Below, one piece after another: positions 44,951 to 56,596 of a stretch of 64,000 bases of DNA. Every line of letters starts with the position of its first letter. Within the stretch, counting starts at the first letter, position 1. A program made the position numbers and the translations under genes. Source of the stretch: Clarkia xantiana subsp. parviflora (Eukaryota; Streptophyta; Magnoliopsida; Myrtales; Onagraceae); assembly GCA_036873135.1 (NCBI GenBank), contig JAPTYO010000007.1:56406383-56470382 (forward strand), in the 5' to 3' direction. The notes below the pieces were generated by a model, which made no database searches, was not told where the DNA came from, and saw nothing but the letters and a program-made list of their open reading frames with translations.

Positions 44951-45776
44951 GACCGGCCCAATAATTTAAATCATAAAGGTTGGGCCGAAATTTTTACATG
45001 TGGCCCAAGTAGGGTTTTAAAGTCCAAAACTTAGCCACCAAGTAACATTAACTATATAAAATAATTTCCAATATTATTAATATATATATATATATATTTT
45101 TTGGACAAATTATAAACATATATATATTTATTGCCAAGATTCTATCTTTAAGATTAAATCAATCAATAATATATATATATGTAAAAATCGCCCACGCTAT
45201 ATAAATATATATATATTATTTATTGTCAATATCTTAAATAGGGAAACAGATATTAACAATATATTTTCTCAATCTTTTAGGTAAATAATATCTATCAATA
45301 TTATATTTAACTTTATTAAATATTTAGATATATTGATAGTTATATATATTTCTATATATTAATGTGAATCTATCCTAATGTTCCCAATTATAGATATATT
45401 GTTACCTAGAATAAAAATTAAAATATGGTAAACAATATAATTTATTAGGCTGAAACTTTCTTACTTGGTGCCTAAGAAATTAAAATTTTTACCTTGTAAT
45501 TTACCTAGGGTTTCGGCACAAACACATAATTGGGAACAAGTGGTCAAATTTCAAGATCAAATTTAATAAGATCTACAGTCCAATGTTTGATTTTGATAAA
45601 TATCATATTTTTCTTGTAGATCATGACCATCAAATTTCCTAAGAACATCATGGAAATTTCGGACCTCCTATAATTCAAAAATTCGAAATTTAAAAACCTT
45701 TTCATTTAAAAGATTGGGTCCAAAAATTAAATTTTCAAGAACACCAGTTTATCAAAATCATGAACTCCTAACACAG

Positions 45777-45788
45777 GCTCTGATACCA
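45777..45788 (-). other. Primer binding site of Copia-4
   Basis: Minus strand TGGTATCAGAGC next to the LTR end. Confidence 0.95.
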
Positions 45789-45789
45789 C

Positions 45790-46394
45790 TGTTAGATTAC
45801 GGGGAATAATCACTACAAATACAAAAACCATGGTACATGCTAGTAATCGAAATTACTCAGCGGAAGATTCACACATACCTTAACAGTAGTCCGTAGTCCC
45901 AAGATCTTTGCAGGAGGGACTTCACAATCTTCCGGTCGGCACCTGTAGGGGTTCTTGTGAAGGAAGCCCTACGTGGTATATTCTTCACAGCAAAGCCTTT
46001 GATCGATTCTTCGCAAAGTGACGGATCTCCGGAGTGCTTGCTCGAAGGAAAATTGGCACAACCTTGGTGGTGGTGATGTGGTTCGGCCGAATATGTGGTG
46101 TCTCTGGGGAGGAGGGTTTTTTTTCTCTAAAACAATCCAAGGAAGGATTAAGAAGGATTAACTTAATAAAACTCCTAACACCACATATATATAGAAGGAG
46201 TAAAGTGGACAAAAGTCCACTTTACCCACTTACATAGTTCGGCCGGCCACTATGCATAGGGAGGCCCAATTTTGGGCCTCTCATGTCAATTGGGATTTGG
46301 GTCTGTGTCTTAATGTGACAGGTACCCAATTAACTTAGATAACTTATACATATAATGGGCTTCCATTTATGGCGCCTATCACCATATGCTTACA
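45790..46394 (-). repeat. 5' LTR of Copia-4 (605 bp)
   Basis: Minus strand TGTAAGCATATGG to CGTAATCTAACA; closely related to the Copia-3 LTR. Confidence 0.9.
46186..46280 (-). promoter_or_regulatory. LTR promoter of Copia-4: two dyads and TATA box
   Basis: Minus order: GAGGCCCAA/TTGGGCCTC dyad (46261-46280), perfect 11-bp arms GTAAAGTGGAC/GTCCACTTTAC (46200-46225), then TATATATA (46186-46193). Confidence 0.6.
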
Positions 46395-47704
46395 AGATAC
46401 TCTCCGACTGTGCGTTACACCACAGTCCGGGCCATTCTGGCCCGGGTCGCATGCCTCAATTTAGAGCTTCACCAAATTGATGTTAAGACTGCATTCCTCC
46501 ATGGAAACCTGGAGGGAGAGATCTATAAGGAGCAACCAGAGGGTTTCATAATCCCTGGAAACGAACGTAAAGTTTGTAAACTCTAAATATCAATCTATGG
46601 TCTTAAAAAATCGTCTCTGCAATGGTACCGCAGGTTCCACGAGGAAATCGTTGGAAACAGATTCGTGAATCTTTACGAGGATCATGCGTGTACACTAAGA
46701 CATCTGCGTATTAATACGTTATCTTAACATTATATGTGGATGACAAACTACTTGCCGCGAACGATGTGAGTTACATGAATGAATCAAAGTCCTCGCTGGC
46801 ATCAGTATTCGAGATGAAGGACATGGGAGAAGCCACGTAAATCCTAGGCATTAAGATTGCTAGGTATCGGGCTGCTCAAAAACTATGCCTCTCTCAAGAA
46901 TCCTATATCAACAAACTGTTGAGAAGGTGCAGACTAGAAGATGCCAAACCCGTGGATACGCCGGTTGTGTTTGGGTGCACGTTGTCAAAGCGTGAGTGCC
47001 CAAAAGACCAGGCAGAGCGTGAACAGATGAGAAGTGCAGAGTACCTAAGTATGGTTGGCAGTCTTATATACGCCATGCAATGCACTAGTCCAGACATCTG
47101 TTACTTTGTGGGCTTAGTAGCACGATTCCAATCAGACCCTGGCTATCAACATTTAAAAGTCGTAAAACAAATTATTCGATACCTAAAAGGTACTGCCGAC
47201 TACGGACTGTGCTATGAGAGTGGAAAATTAGAATTGACTAGGTTTAGTGACGCCGACCACGGTTGCGATCCAGATGATCGTAAGTCCACCTCAGGAGGAG
47301 TATTTCTCCTTGCTAATATCGTCATTACATGGATGAGCAAGAAGCAATCATGTGTCGCACTGTCTACGATGGAATTCGAATTCGTAGCCCTCTCTAATAA
47401 TGCACATGAATCAGTTTGGCTTAAAAGATTCTTAACTGCATTGCTTGATGTCGAGGACGGGAGTAAGCCTGTGAAGGTATACTCTGACAGTCAAGCAGCG
47501 ATTGCAGCAGTTAAGTATCCTAAGTACAATAATAGGACGAAACACATTGATGTGAAATATATTATTCTAAAATTCTGGTCGAAGTTAAGTTGATCACATT
47601 AGAATACTTGTCCTCTGAGAGTGTGGTTGCAGACCCATTGACTAAACCTTTACGATGGGATGTTTTCGAAAAGCACGTTATAATGCTTGGACTGCGTAGG
47701 TTTA
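46395..47704 (+). pseudogene. Copia-5 RT and RNase H fragment
   Basis: Starts within RT at YSPTVRYTTVRAILARVACL, then FLHGNLEGEIYKEQPEGF; the catalytic box reads VDDKL, here degraded. SMVGSLIYAMQCTSPDICYFV, DDRKSTSGGVFLLAN and YSDSQAAIAAVK follow. Several stops and frameshifts. Everything 5' of RT is missing. Confidence 0.85.
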
Positions 47705-47820
47705 AGAGGCTTGTGTTGTGATGATAAAATTTTGAGATTTGAAGTAAATTTGAATAAAAGGAATAGCAATTTGATTTTATGATCTTACGACGTCATAATG
47801 TTTGAATTACATCATAAGAA
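47705..47820 (+). other. Copia-5 start of the 3' region
   Basis: Matches the first 110 bp of the other Copia 3' regions (ACGACGTCATAATGTTTGAA), then meets the inverted Copia-6 LTR. Confidence 0.7.
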
Positions 47821-48986
47821 ATTTCGCACCTCAAATGGTAATGGAAGGGTTCTGCCGAAACTTCTAGTATAGGGAGGAGGGATTTCTTTTTTTCTCACCA
47901 AAAAGGAAGAAAGTGATTAACCCTAATTAATTCTTGACACTCCCAATTTATAAGAGGAGGACCTCACCACTCTTGTTAATTTCGGATGGCCCTATAGTGA
48001 TAAAGGGAGGCCCAATTTTGGGTCTCTTGTGTCTATTGGGATTTTAGGCCTAGCCCAAAATTCCTAATGTGACATTACCCAATTGAATTAGGTAACAGTC
48101 TCATATTAATGGGCTCCTATTTACGGCGGCGCAATCTCCAAATGCCAACAGACAACACATCAACATTTGTTCTTTGATCCAGCCCTGCTTCAGAATAGTT
48201 CATACGAGGTTTTCCGTGCGACCGGCGGACACGACGGGAATCATGATACTCATCTGTTAGTAGTGCTGTAGAACCCGTGAAACGTTGATTCCCCATATTT
48301 AATCAACCTGTAACAATAATGTGTAGTGATGTATGCTTGGTCAACTGTCATTCTCCAATTGCCTAGTTTCCACATAGGAACACTTCTCCAAGGCATCCGT
48401 ACAAGTATTCAGAACCTTCAACTAATACCAGGTTGGTGGCCACCTAGTGGATACAAGAGTCGGATAATTACAAGTGTACATGACCATCCCCATCGCTCAT
48501 ACCCTTAGTCAAACTCAACCGGTTTCCAAAGACGTGGTCACTGGGCCTTTTTGTTCAGCATTGCGTTCGTACGCCGGGAAGCGAACATTGATCTTGATCT
48601 TAGATATGAGTTTTGAGTACGTGAGGATACTTTGAATGCTACTTCATAAAGTATTCGGGATCAGTCACATGCTCAATGTGAAGAAGTTTGTGCCCACCAA
48701 AATCTCATGGATTCTACGTAGCAAAACCAATCCTGACCCTGTGGTCGAACATGGCACGCGCAATATGAAGCGCGCGTCGATAGCATAACCTGAACTTACA
48801 TGTTGTCAGAGTGGAAAATGTCATTTGATATCGTAGACTTGTCATCTGGCCCAGAATATGGTTCTTGTCGAACGAAGTTCGTCACAGCGATATACAAAAC
48901 ATAGATCATGCCGTGTTACCCCGAAACCAAATGATTGTTTTGCTTAACCAGGTTTATCTTTCGAAATCACGATGGTTCTTAGCCAA
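47821..48986 (-). mobile_element. Copia-6: 3' region and partial 3' LTR (minus strand)
   Basis: Reverse complement of the Copia 3' region (48986-48151), followed by a partial LTR (48150-47821) with GAGGCCCAATTTTGGG and CTCCTCCCTATA blocks. The plus strand at 48430-48789 holds the antisense frame seen in Copia-1, with one or two stops. Confidence 0.8.
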
Positions 48987-49718
48987 TCCAGAAGCTGTGA
49001 CGAAATTACCGGCTCATCTAGTGCTCAGCTAATCGCCGACCACCATCTCCAGTGTCTCACCGACGATTCCGCCATCCAGAAGCTGACACGATTCACCTTC
49101 GAAGCTCGCCGGACGCTGCTCGTTTCGCCGCTCATCCTAGCTCCTCCATCCCGGACAAAACCCACTTCTTGTCGACCTCATCTCCTCGGCATACCTCCTC
49201 ACGAGAACTCTAGCATCGACTATGTCCCCACCATCGACTTTCATCGTCCTCTGACACGACCAGTCACTATCGGAGTCCAATTAAGCCTTCCTAACCTCCA
49301 ATCAGAACCTGCAAATCCCTCGTCGCTTCTGTTCCCTTAGTCCACTTCACCACCTACCAATCATCACCTCATTTTCATAATCCTGGAGCCATACGGGTTT
49401 CTAGCGAGCTCCATCGTCCATCCATCCCTTATTCATCGTAACGGCACTTCCCTCCGCCGCGGTCTATGAAAAACTTGCAGCTCCACTCCTGATCTACCGA
49501 CTCTCGTCCCGACCATCATCCGGTTCCAACTTTGCCATCCTCACCGGAGTTCCACCTGTCAGCTCGCCTCTGACTCAACCCTCGCCCGACGCCGTGTTCT
49601 GCCATTGCTCCGATAACCATCCTTCGTCCCTCCATCGTCGAAGTTGCTCCAATGGCTTGACCACCATGGGATACTTTCATCCCTGTCAAAAGGTAGCTCT
49701 CGTTTTCTTTAGTTATTA
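48987..49718 (+). repeat. Probable left part of an old LARD-family LTR
   Basis: C/T-rich GC-elevated sequence resembling in composition and order the GC-rich block of the LARD-a LTR (minus strand 57480-57090). It ends GTCAAAAGGTAGCTCTCGTT, comparable with TCAGGCAAAACTCATCTTTT there. Continues at 52250 after the Helitron. Inferred, no full alignment possible here. Confidence 0.4.
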
Positions 49719-49730
49719 CTAGTTGCTTTC

Positions 49731-49747
49731 CCCGCGCGCCGCGCGGG
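49731..49747 (-). other. Helitron 3' terminal hairpin
   Basis: 17-nt GC palindrome with 8-bp arms, eight nucleotides before the CTAG terminus. Confidence 0.85.
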
Positions 49748-51254
49748 CTATTATTTTCACTCGAGTTTGACCACTTGTAGACCACGGGTACAATCGTGAT
49801 CGCTTACACCATACAACTATACTCCTACCATCTAACTCTATTCCACAAATCAGTAACAATAGAACCAAAACGGAAAACAATGAAGAAGTGAAGACATAAT
49901 CTACCTTATGTTTTCCTCTTGGGTCTGAAACAAATGGAGTTTCGATCCAAGTTTCATTAACTTCATATGTGCAAAGAATGAAGATGCTAAACTTGCTCAA
50001 GACATTCATAAATATTATAACCAAATCAAGTCATCTTTAACAACTATATCACCTACTTTGACATATCTTTGCTAAACTAATCAGAAATGGCCCCAATCCC
50101 ATATTTAATAACAGTATAAGTTCAAGTTCCTGCATATTATTCATTATAACATTGGTAAAAATAAGCAAGCTTGCTACGAAAAATAAAGAATTTTTCTCTA
50201 TGATTTGAAGCCATGATGTAGCAACTATTTTAGCACTAACAACATTCATATATAACATGAGATAAATTGAGACGTTGCAAAAGGTACAGAAAATTGTAAC
50301 TTAAATTCAACTATCGACAACTTTATTTTTCTTTTGCCAAATAAACTGGTACTAAAGTAATGCTTTGTGATGGAATCCGAGAACATACTATTTTTTTGTA
50401 TAACTGCTTGATTGAGTGACCTTAAACTTAGTTTGGAAGTAGCAAGCAACCTGCAATGAGAAGCAATTTGGAGAATATTAAAAACTAATATTAGAGGTAA
50501 TCATTTTCAATTTGCTAAAGATTCTCACCGAAAAACACAACTTTGATGAAGGCACCCACAAATTAGACATTCCTATGAAAAAAATAACGATGAACTTCTA
50601 TGGAGGAGACCCAATACAAATCTCTCTATAGTACTGAGTATCCAAGTAACTCTTCGGAGCTACTACATATTTATCTAGATCTTAGGGAATTCCATTAAGA
50701 TGATACTTTCTAATGGACAGTGTAAGAGACTCTGTACTTAGATTCAAGAAGTGTAGCGGTTTATCATTAAGCACCATCTCACCTCATGGTCAATCAAATC
50801 TCTTAAATTAGCAATAAAAATATTTCATTATCTCAAAATTTAGAGGTGAAAAAAATAATATTAACATTTTTAATTCAATAGGAAAATCAATATAATCTCC
50901 TAGATTGGCAATATATATATATATATATATATATAATAATCTCCACATTTAGATTTTACCAAGAATAAAATCTCCAAATTTAGAGATATTTGATTCAATA
51001 GGAAAGGCAATCAAAATCATGTTACTCCCCCGACACTGCAACCTAATAATTTAACAGTAAATTATGTAAATCCATGAAGATCCACCATCAACGATCTAAT
51101 AACAGAGAAGAAACTCCAAAGTTCGATGAAAGAAAGAAATGAACAATGATTGACCAGATTTCTCACCTAAAAACGTCATTTTCCTTCAGGATTTCCCAAG
51201 CATATCGAAGAACAACCTCCGATCGAGTTTCTCTGCCATGTCTTCTGTTCCCTC

Positions 51255-51475
51255 ATGGCCGACACCGTCATGGTCTTTCCCGGCATCACGTTCGAGCCCA
51301 ACTCCGCCCACGTTGTTTCATATCTAGGTACGTATTTTATTAAACCTATATATTTAATGGTAATAAAGCATTCATGAAAAATGGTAGAAAAAAGAATTGA
51401 AGATGAAAACTTACTCGAGGATCCATTTGCAATTGCGCAGAGTGATAGCTTCCGTGAGAGTAGGTTGAAGCCCAT
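51255..51475 (+). other. Possible captured host exon fragments in the Helitron
   Basis: An ATG at 51255 opens a GC-rich 73-bp segment reading FPGITFEPNSAHVVSYL and ending at a good donor AG/GTACGT. The PG-x(2)-F-x-P-x(5)-V-x-YL pattern faintly resembles the start of NAC-domain proteins. A second GC-rich piece is at 51415-51475. Too short for a firm call. Confidence 0.2.
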
Positions 51476-52249
51476 TGCATGTGATTGATTGAATATGTTT
51501 CATCGTGAGATTGAAGAAGTAATGTGAGAGAGAGAGAGAGGGAACACTACATGTGAATATGAATTGTCTTCAATAGCTATGTGGAATCGTATCCTTGAGT
51601 GCTTGAATGATGATGCGGTTCACTCGTATCCTTGAGTGCTTGAATGATGATGCGGTTCACTCCATCCATCATATTTGAGATGCATGCACCTGAATGGTAT
51701 TAATCGTTCCGTGGAAGATCATCTTCAAACTGAACTTGCGGAGATGGGAGACGCTTCTGATCCACACGGCTATCGATGAATGAGTTATTTGCATCATCTA
51801 TTGTGCTTGGTGAATGGTGACTGATTTATTTGGATCCAGATGCTCATCTTTCACAGACTAAACCTTAGAATTCCATCAAGTAATTAACTGCCGTTCTTCG
51901 GATCCAGACGACTCCTCTTCCACTTATGTAGTGTAATTACTAATGTGTCTTTGTTTGATTGGCTACCAACACTCTGATGTGTCAAGTGGAGAATCACCCT
52001 CTTAGCTTAAACCATCGGTATTAGTATTAGCCTATTAGGTTAACCATTAGAATTTTGTAACTGATGAAGGTATTAAAAGCTTACGCATAAATACAAGAGA
52101 TGTGAAACGTGAGTTCTGAAAGAAAAAAAAAAGTAAAAAGAAAAGTCGATTATGTGTCAACATTTAATTTGTTTGATAAGCTGATGTGGCAAGCTGAGAT
52201 TAACCCTCTTAGTTAAGCCATCAGAATTAGTATTAGTATAATATTAAGA

Positions 52250-52628
52250 TTATTATATTTAATTGTTTAACATATTTTAATATTATTTGTTTTATATATA
52301 TCATAGTTAGGATTAATTGTTTGAATTATTAAATATTAACTTTTTAACCAGATTGATTATAATTTGTTTGGATAAAAATAAATAATTAAAAAATGGCAAT
52401 TTATGGATTGAGTGCTGAAAGGGCGTGATTAATTACATGTTTTTTAATTTGTAACAGAACCCCCTGAATCCGAATTTCTGATCGTATACCGATTTAATAC
52501 CTAACTGTCTAATTTATTATTTGCTTAGGTAATTTAGGATTCTAGTTAGTCTTATAATTAACTAGTGGCGACTCTTTCAAAATCATGTTTACAAAAGGTA
52601 TAGCCTTAGGTTAGATTAAGGTCTGACA
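52250..52628 (+). repeat. Right part of an old LARD-family LTR
   Basis: Aligned with the 3' portion of the LARD-a LTR (minus): GAAAGGGCGTGATTAA, AGAACCCCCTGAA, TTTAGGATTCTAGTTAG, ACTAGTGGCGACTCTTTCA and the end GTCTGACA. Clearly diverged. No primer site follows; 52629 is Gypsy-4. Confidence 0.8.
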
Positions 52629-54781
52629 ATCGGTAATGGCTATCTCCAAACGCTCATTCGCCGCAACATCCGCATTCTCTTACTACTCGCAAAGTCGGGC
52701 GACCTCGGCTTCAAGGGAGGCAATGCGACCTTCAGACAGGGACATATCAGAATCATATTGGGACACCTTGCTCCTCAATGCGTGCACCGTGTCCCCTGAC
52801 TTCTTCAACTCAACTTGCTGAAGCTCAACCTCTTCGACAAGCTCAACAACAAATGAGGACATGTTCACCATGTCGGTTACAACCTATAAACAAAGATCAA
52901 GCATCAAAGAATATACAAGGAAAAGTGGATACACCTACGGGGGCATATTGAGATAATGCCTCTCGAACATAGCAACTATCGGGAACATCTCTACGATCGC
53001 ACTGAGCAACTAAGACATTTAGCATGTGCACTCTAACTTCTGGGAGTTCGAAGAGTAGACAGATGATCAAACTGTTAATCGCTAACAGAAGCATTGGCAT
53101 CCATGCCGAACCACCGTCGTCACCCTCCAAAGGACGAAGCAAATCTTTCCAAAATAGCTTGGGAAGACGTATGCGACCTACACATGAAAACGTGAATAAA
53201 ATATAACATATAGGAATGATGAATTAAAAGAAAGAAAGAAAGAAAGAAAGGGAACCTTCTAGATTCACCCTCGAGTCGGGGGACGAACCTCTGTCAGGAA
53301 CAAATCCTTCCTCCACTTCAGGACCCTTGCCTTCGTCGCTTGCAAGCGCCGGAGGAACATAAACCTTCTCTTTGCAGCAAGAGGGAGTCTTGGGAGGATC
53401 ATTAAGAACAACAACCTTCCTCTTCTTGCCAGAGGGATCCCTTAAGGATCCACCCTCGAAGGCAGGTTTCTTCAGCTTCACCATAGAAGGAGCCTTACTT
53501 ACCCCAGCAGATTGAAGCAAATACAAAGAAGATGATATGAAAGTAATCATAGAAGGAGTTATATGACATACGTAACAACTATAAACGTTTATATACCTGA
53601 GGTCTTAGTACCCTTAGAGGGCTTAGTTACTTTCAGGACCCGAGGAACGTCGCCTTAGGGCATCTTCATCTTTGAAGATGAGGTAACACCTCGGGTAAAA
53701 CCACCCACCTATGATCATATGGTTTTTTCAGCAAACCAACCCGCAATGGAAATGGTAAAAAGAATGTGAAGATAATAAAATTGATGGTATACCAGGAGAG
53801 ATGTTAGTTAACACCCGCCCCACGAAGATCTGATTCAGAATACCACTTCACAGTTTGATAACCATGGGATTTATGAGAAGCATATATCGCTCTAATCGTC
53901 CATGTATCCCCATAAGAAACTCGGAAAAATCCAAAGCAGAGTCTTTAATATAATAACGATCATCTCGCCAAGAAACCCGATTATCCTTAACAAAGAGGTA
54001 GTGATTCTTCCACTGGTTGCTCGACATATCGGTAGGAGCAACAAACGGAAGCAATTGTTCCACACAAACACATCTCCACCTCCAAGACTCGACCTCGACG
54101 GAGAGGGAAAGGGAAAGGGAGGGACCATAGAAAACATCCAAGTAGGCTTATGATGCTAGAGCTTAAAGAAGCATCTAAACAAAGTGAAAGAGCAGTTACA
54201 GCCTTGAAGCTGGCATAGAGCTAGAAAACAAACCCAAGCCCGAATGGCATTGGGAGCAAGAACAAGAAGGGATATCCCATAAGTGACGACTCAGCTCCAA
54301 AAGATCTGGGCAATATGGGAAGCGCATGTCGATTCGCACATGTACAACATATAACGCTACCATACCAGGATTTGGCAGAGTGACGTCTCCCACCTTGTAC
54401 TTTCGATAATGATCAAAGGGGTATACGACCTCATCAATGTAGCTCAACCTCGTCATGTATGAGCAGCCAACGCCGCGTCAAATCATCGCTAGACCCCGAA
54501 TCAGAAAAGGTCTCGGAGCCCGACCTCGCTCCGGAGGATAGCCCTAAGCCAGTCTCTAATATGTTGCCTAACTCAGAATCGGACACTGGCTCTAGTTCGG
54601 AGACCGACTCAAATCTAACAAAGAGCGCAGTGATGCCGAGGCAGACACGAACAAGTCCGCACCTAAGGGGTGAAGTTCCCAAAACTGTGTAACACGAGCA
54701 ATCTACAACATGAAGAGAAGACTCGTTAGCGCTTAAAAAAAATTCAAAGACATTTTCCCGATAAACGACTACTACATCCAT
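52629..54781 (-). pseudogene. Antisense gene of Gypsy-4, multi-exon
   Basis: On the minus strand: an acidic N-terminal part (SDSGSSDDLTRRW, 54560-54440), then RFPYCPDLLELSRHL and, after a frameshift, LVLAPNAIRAWVCFLALC. This resembles the domain found in some Tat extra ORFs and in plant DNA-transposon-associated proteins. Next come NHYLFVKDNRVSWRDD, a Lys/Pro-rich linker, an exon with FWKDLLRPLEGDDGG, and a coiled-coil exon. Two introns fit GT-AG and frame: after VNLEG (ending TGTGTAG near 53179) and 52938-52884 (55 bp, short for a plant). Stops and frameshifts disable it. Confidence 0.55.
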
Positions 54782-54784
54782 GGC

Positions 54785-55738
54785 GGAGGTAACACACCTT
54801 CTACGTCAGCTATGAAGGCAACATACCTCCTATATTTATTAAGGAAACAACACATCCGCTACACACATCAATGAAGCAATAACCTCCTACGTACGTCATA
54901 TAGACAACATAACTTCTACACCTGTCAGGAAGACAACGTACCTCCTACACTCAAGAGGGGGTAGCACACCTCCTACTTTCACTATAAGGGGTTACACACC
55001 TTCTACATATGCTACGGAAATAACGCACCTCATACTTACGTCATATCTATGATGGAGACGACGCACCTTCAACATCCATTACGGAGGCAACGCACCTCCT
55101 ACGTACGTCATAGAGGCAATGCGCCTCTTACGTCCGCTATGGAGACAACGTACCTCTTATAATCATGAGGGGGGTAGCACACCTCCTACGTTCACTCTAA
55201 GGAGTTACGCGCCTTCTACATCTATTATCGGGGCAACGAACCACCTACATTTACTATGCGTATGATACGCCATTAACATGCTATAAGGAGCAACACACAA
55301 GGGTCAACACCCACTACACATCAAAGGGTACTATGTCTACCGCAAAGGCGTCACGCCACCTATATATCGCGAGAAGCGACCTATACAGGGTTCGATATCC
55401 CACGTCACAAACGACTATTACGCCTACTTCGGAGGCACTATGATACGTACTTGATACAAATGGTTAGCCTCTACATCTATCATATGTCTACTTTGGGGGC
55501 AATGACGAAAAGAGTTAGTCCCTACGTCAATGGTTATCACGCCTACATCGGGGGCAATACGGTACCACTATTATGTGACAAGCACAAAGGGTTAACCCCT
55601 ACATATATGATGCTAACACCAATAACAAAGGTAAACATTTATTTTTTGATCTTATGATCACAGGTTATACAAAGTCATATCACGCGAGCCGTCAGCACAA
55701 GGCTAAGAACCTTACGTCTAAAATATCAACGAGCCTAC
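54785..55738. repeat. Diverged tandem region of Gypsy-4
   Basis: Loose units of about 36 bp with GGCAACGCACCTCCTACGTA and GTCATAGAGG. Strongly degenerate; no coding. Confidence 0.6.
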
Positions 55739-55750
55739 TACGGGGGCAAA

Positions 55751-56596
55751 TGATTATGTCTGAATTTTGTGACTAAAGATTCATATGCAGGCGTGTCACA
55801 ACGCTATCGACGCGAGACTCAACACCTCACGTATACATTCACTGAGCTCATATCAAAGGCAAATATCTACACATCAACAACATGTTGTCAATGCATATAC
55901 AAGCAAACCAATTCAAGAGACAACCCGAGCAAAAAACGACAACACATTTACTCGAAGGAGCTCAAAAATTTTCAGCTGGGATATTTACTCGTAAAATAGA
56001 CACAAAGATAACCCTTTTTAACTCATAGGCGTTCATTTTCACCAAACGCCAATGTTTTAATACACACTTACAAATATATACATGATTGATATATATGCAA
56101 CTAGTTACATTAATGACCATGTCTTATTACATGTTTAGGCATAAGTCCATGTTCGACATGCATGCATTTACTTGCACAATTACTCATACCTCATTAGATG
56201 TCTAGACAGATGTACATGTTAATACATACACACTCACTTGTGTTAACGCCTGCACATTGGTACATGGTTAGATATATGTTCTTAATGAGCACACATATCC
56301 AATGACATTAATGATCATATTTTATCACGCTTAGGCATATATATGCTTGCACTTAACATGTATGCACCTAATTGCATCAATGTTGACATATCCCTACATG
56401 TTTAGACATAGGCTCACTATTTGCATGTATGCTACACCCAAATGCATCACTACTAGTGTTTGTCCAACACTTATAATTTTTTCCATGTTATTGCATGTTT
56501 CCACATGAGATCATTATTTACATTCATGCATCTATATGCATTGTTGCTAGTGTTTGCTCAACACTTAGAATTTTTCAATGATCATTACATGTGTAC
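55751..56596 (+). repeat. 3' LTR of Gypsy-4 (possibly truncated)
   Basis: Starts TGATTATGTCTG after the purine tract. AT-rich with many CATG words. The right end is defined only by the LARD-a insertion at 56597, so its true end is uncertain. Confidence 0.55.

Larger units (their letters stand above)
44003..46394 (-). mobile_element. Copia-4: 5' LTR, primer site and leader (minus strand)
   Basis: Complete 5' LTR (45790-46394), primer site (45788-45777) and a leader matching the Copia-3 leader, cut at 44003 by Gypsy-3. It is inverted relative to Copia-3 and abuts Copia-5 pol on its right. Confidence 0.9.
49719..52249 (-). mobile_element. Non-autonomous Helitron, about 2.5 kb
   Basis: Minus strand: the 5' end starts TCTTAATATTATACTAA after host A. 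The 3' end has a GC hairpin CCCGCGCG-G-CGCGCGGG (49747-49731), eight bases, then CTAG followed by host T. TC...hairpin...CTRR between A and T is the Helitron signature. No Rep/helicase coding is seen, so it is non-autonomous. The interior is AT-rich with an (AT)n run (50910-50935), (GA)n (51527-51541) and a 37-bp direct duplication (51590-51663). Confidence 0.75.
52629..56596 (+). mobile_element. Gypsy-4: 3' end of a Tat-lineage element
   Basis: Antisense gene (minus), tandem-like region, purine tract CTACTACGGGGGCAAA and LTR start TGATTATGTC at 55751. pol is missing, replaced on the left by the LARD-family LTR; the right end is cut by LARD-a. Confidence 0.7.

Noticed and set aside
48972..49340. 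122-codon Ser/Pro-rich plus-strand frame
   Set aside because: Begins inside Copia-6 sequence and continues into the probable LTR relic; no domain.
51932..52628. A complete solo LTR starting at TGTAATTAC (51932)
   Set aside because: No target duplication, and the Helitron end at 52249 lies inside; a split LTR explains the data better.
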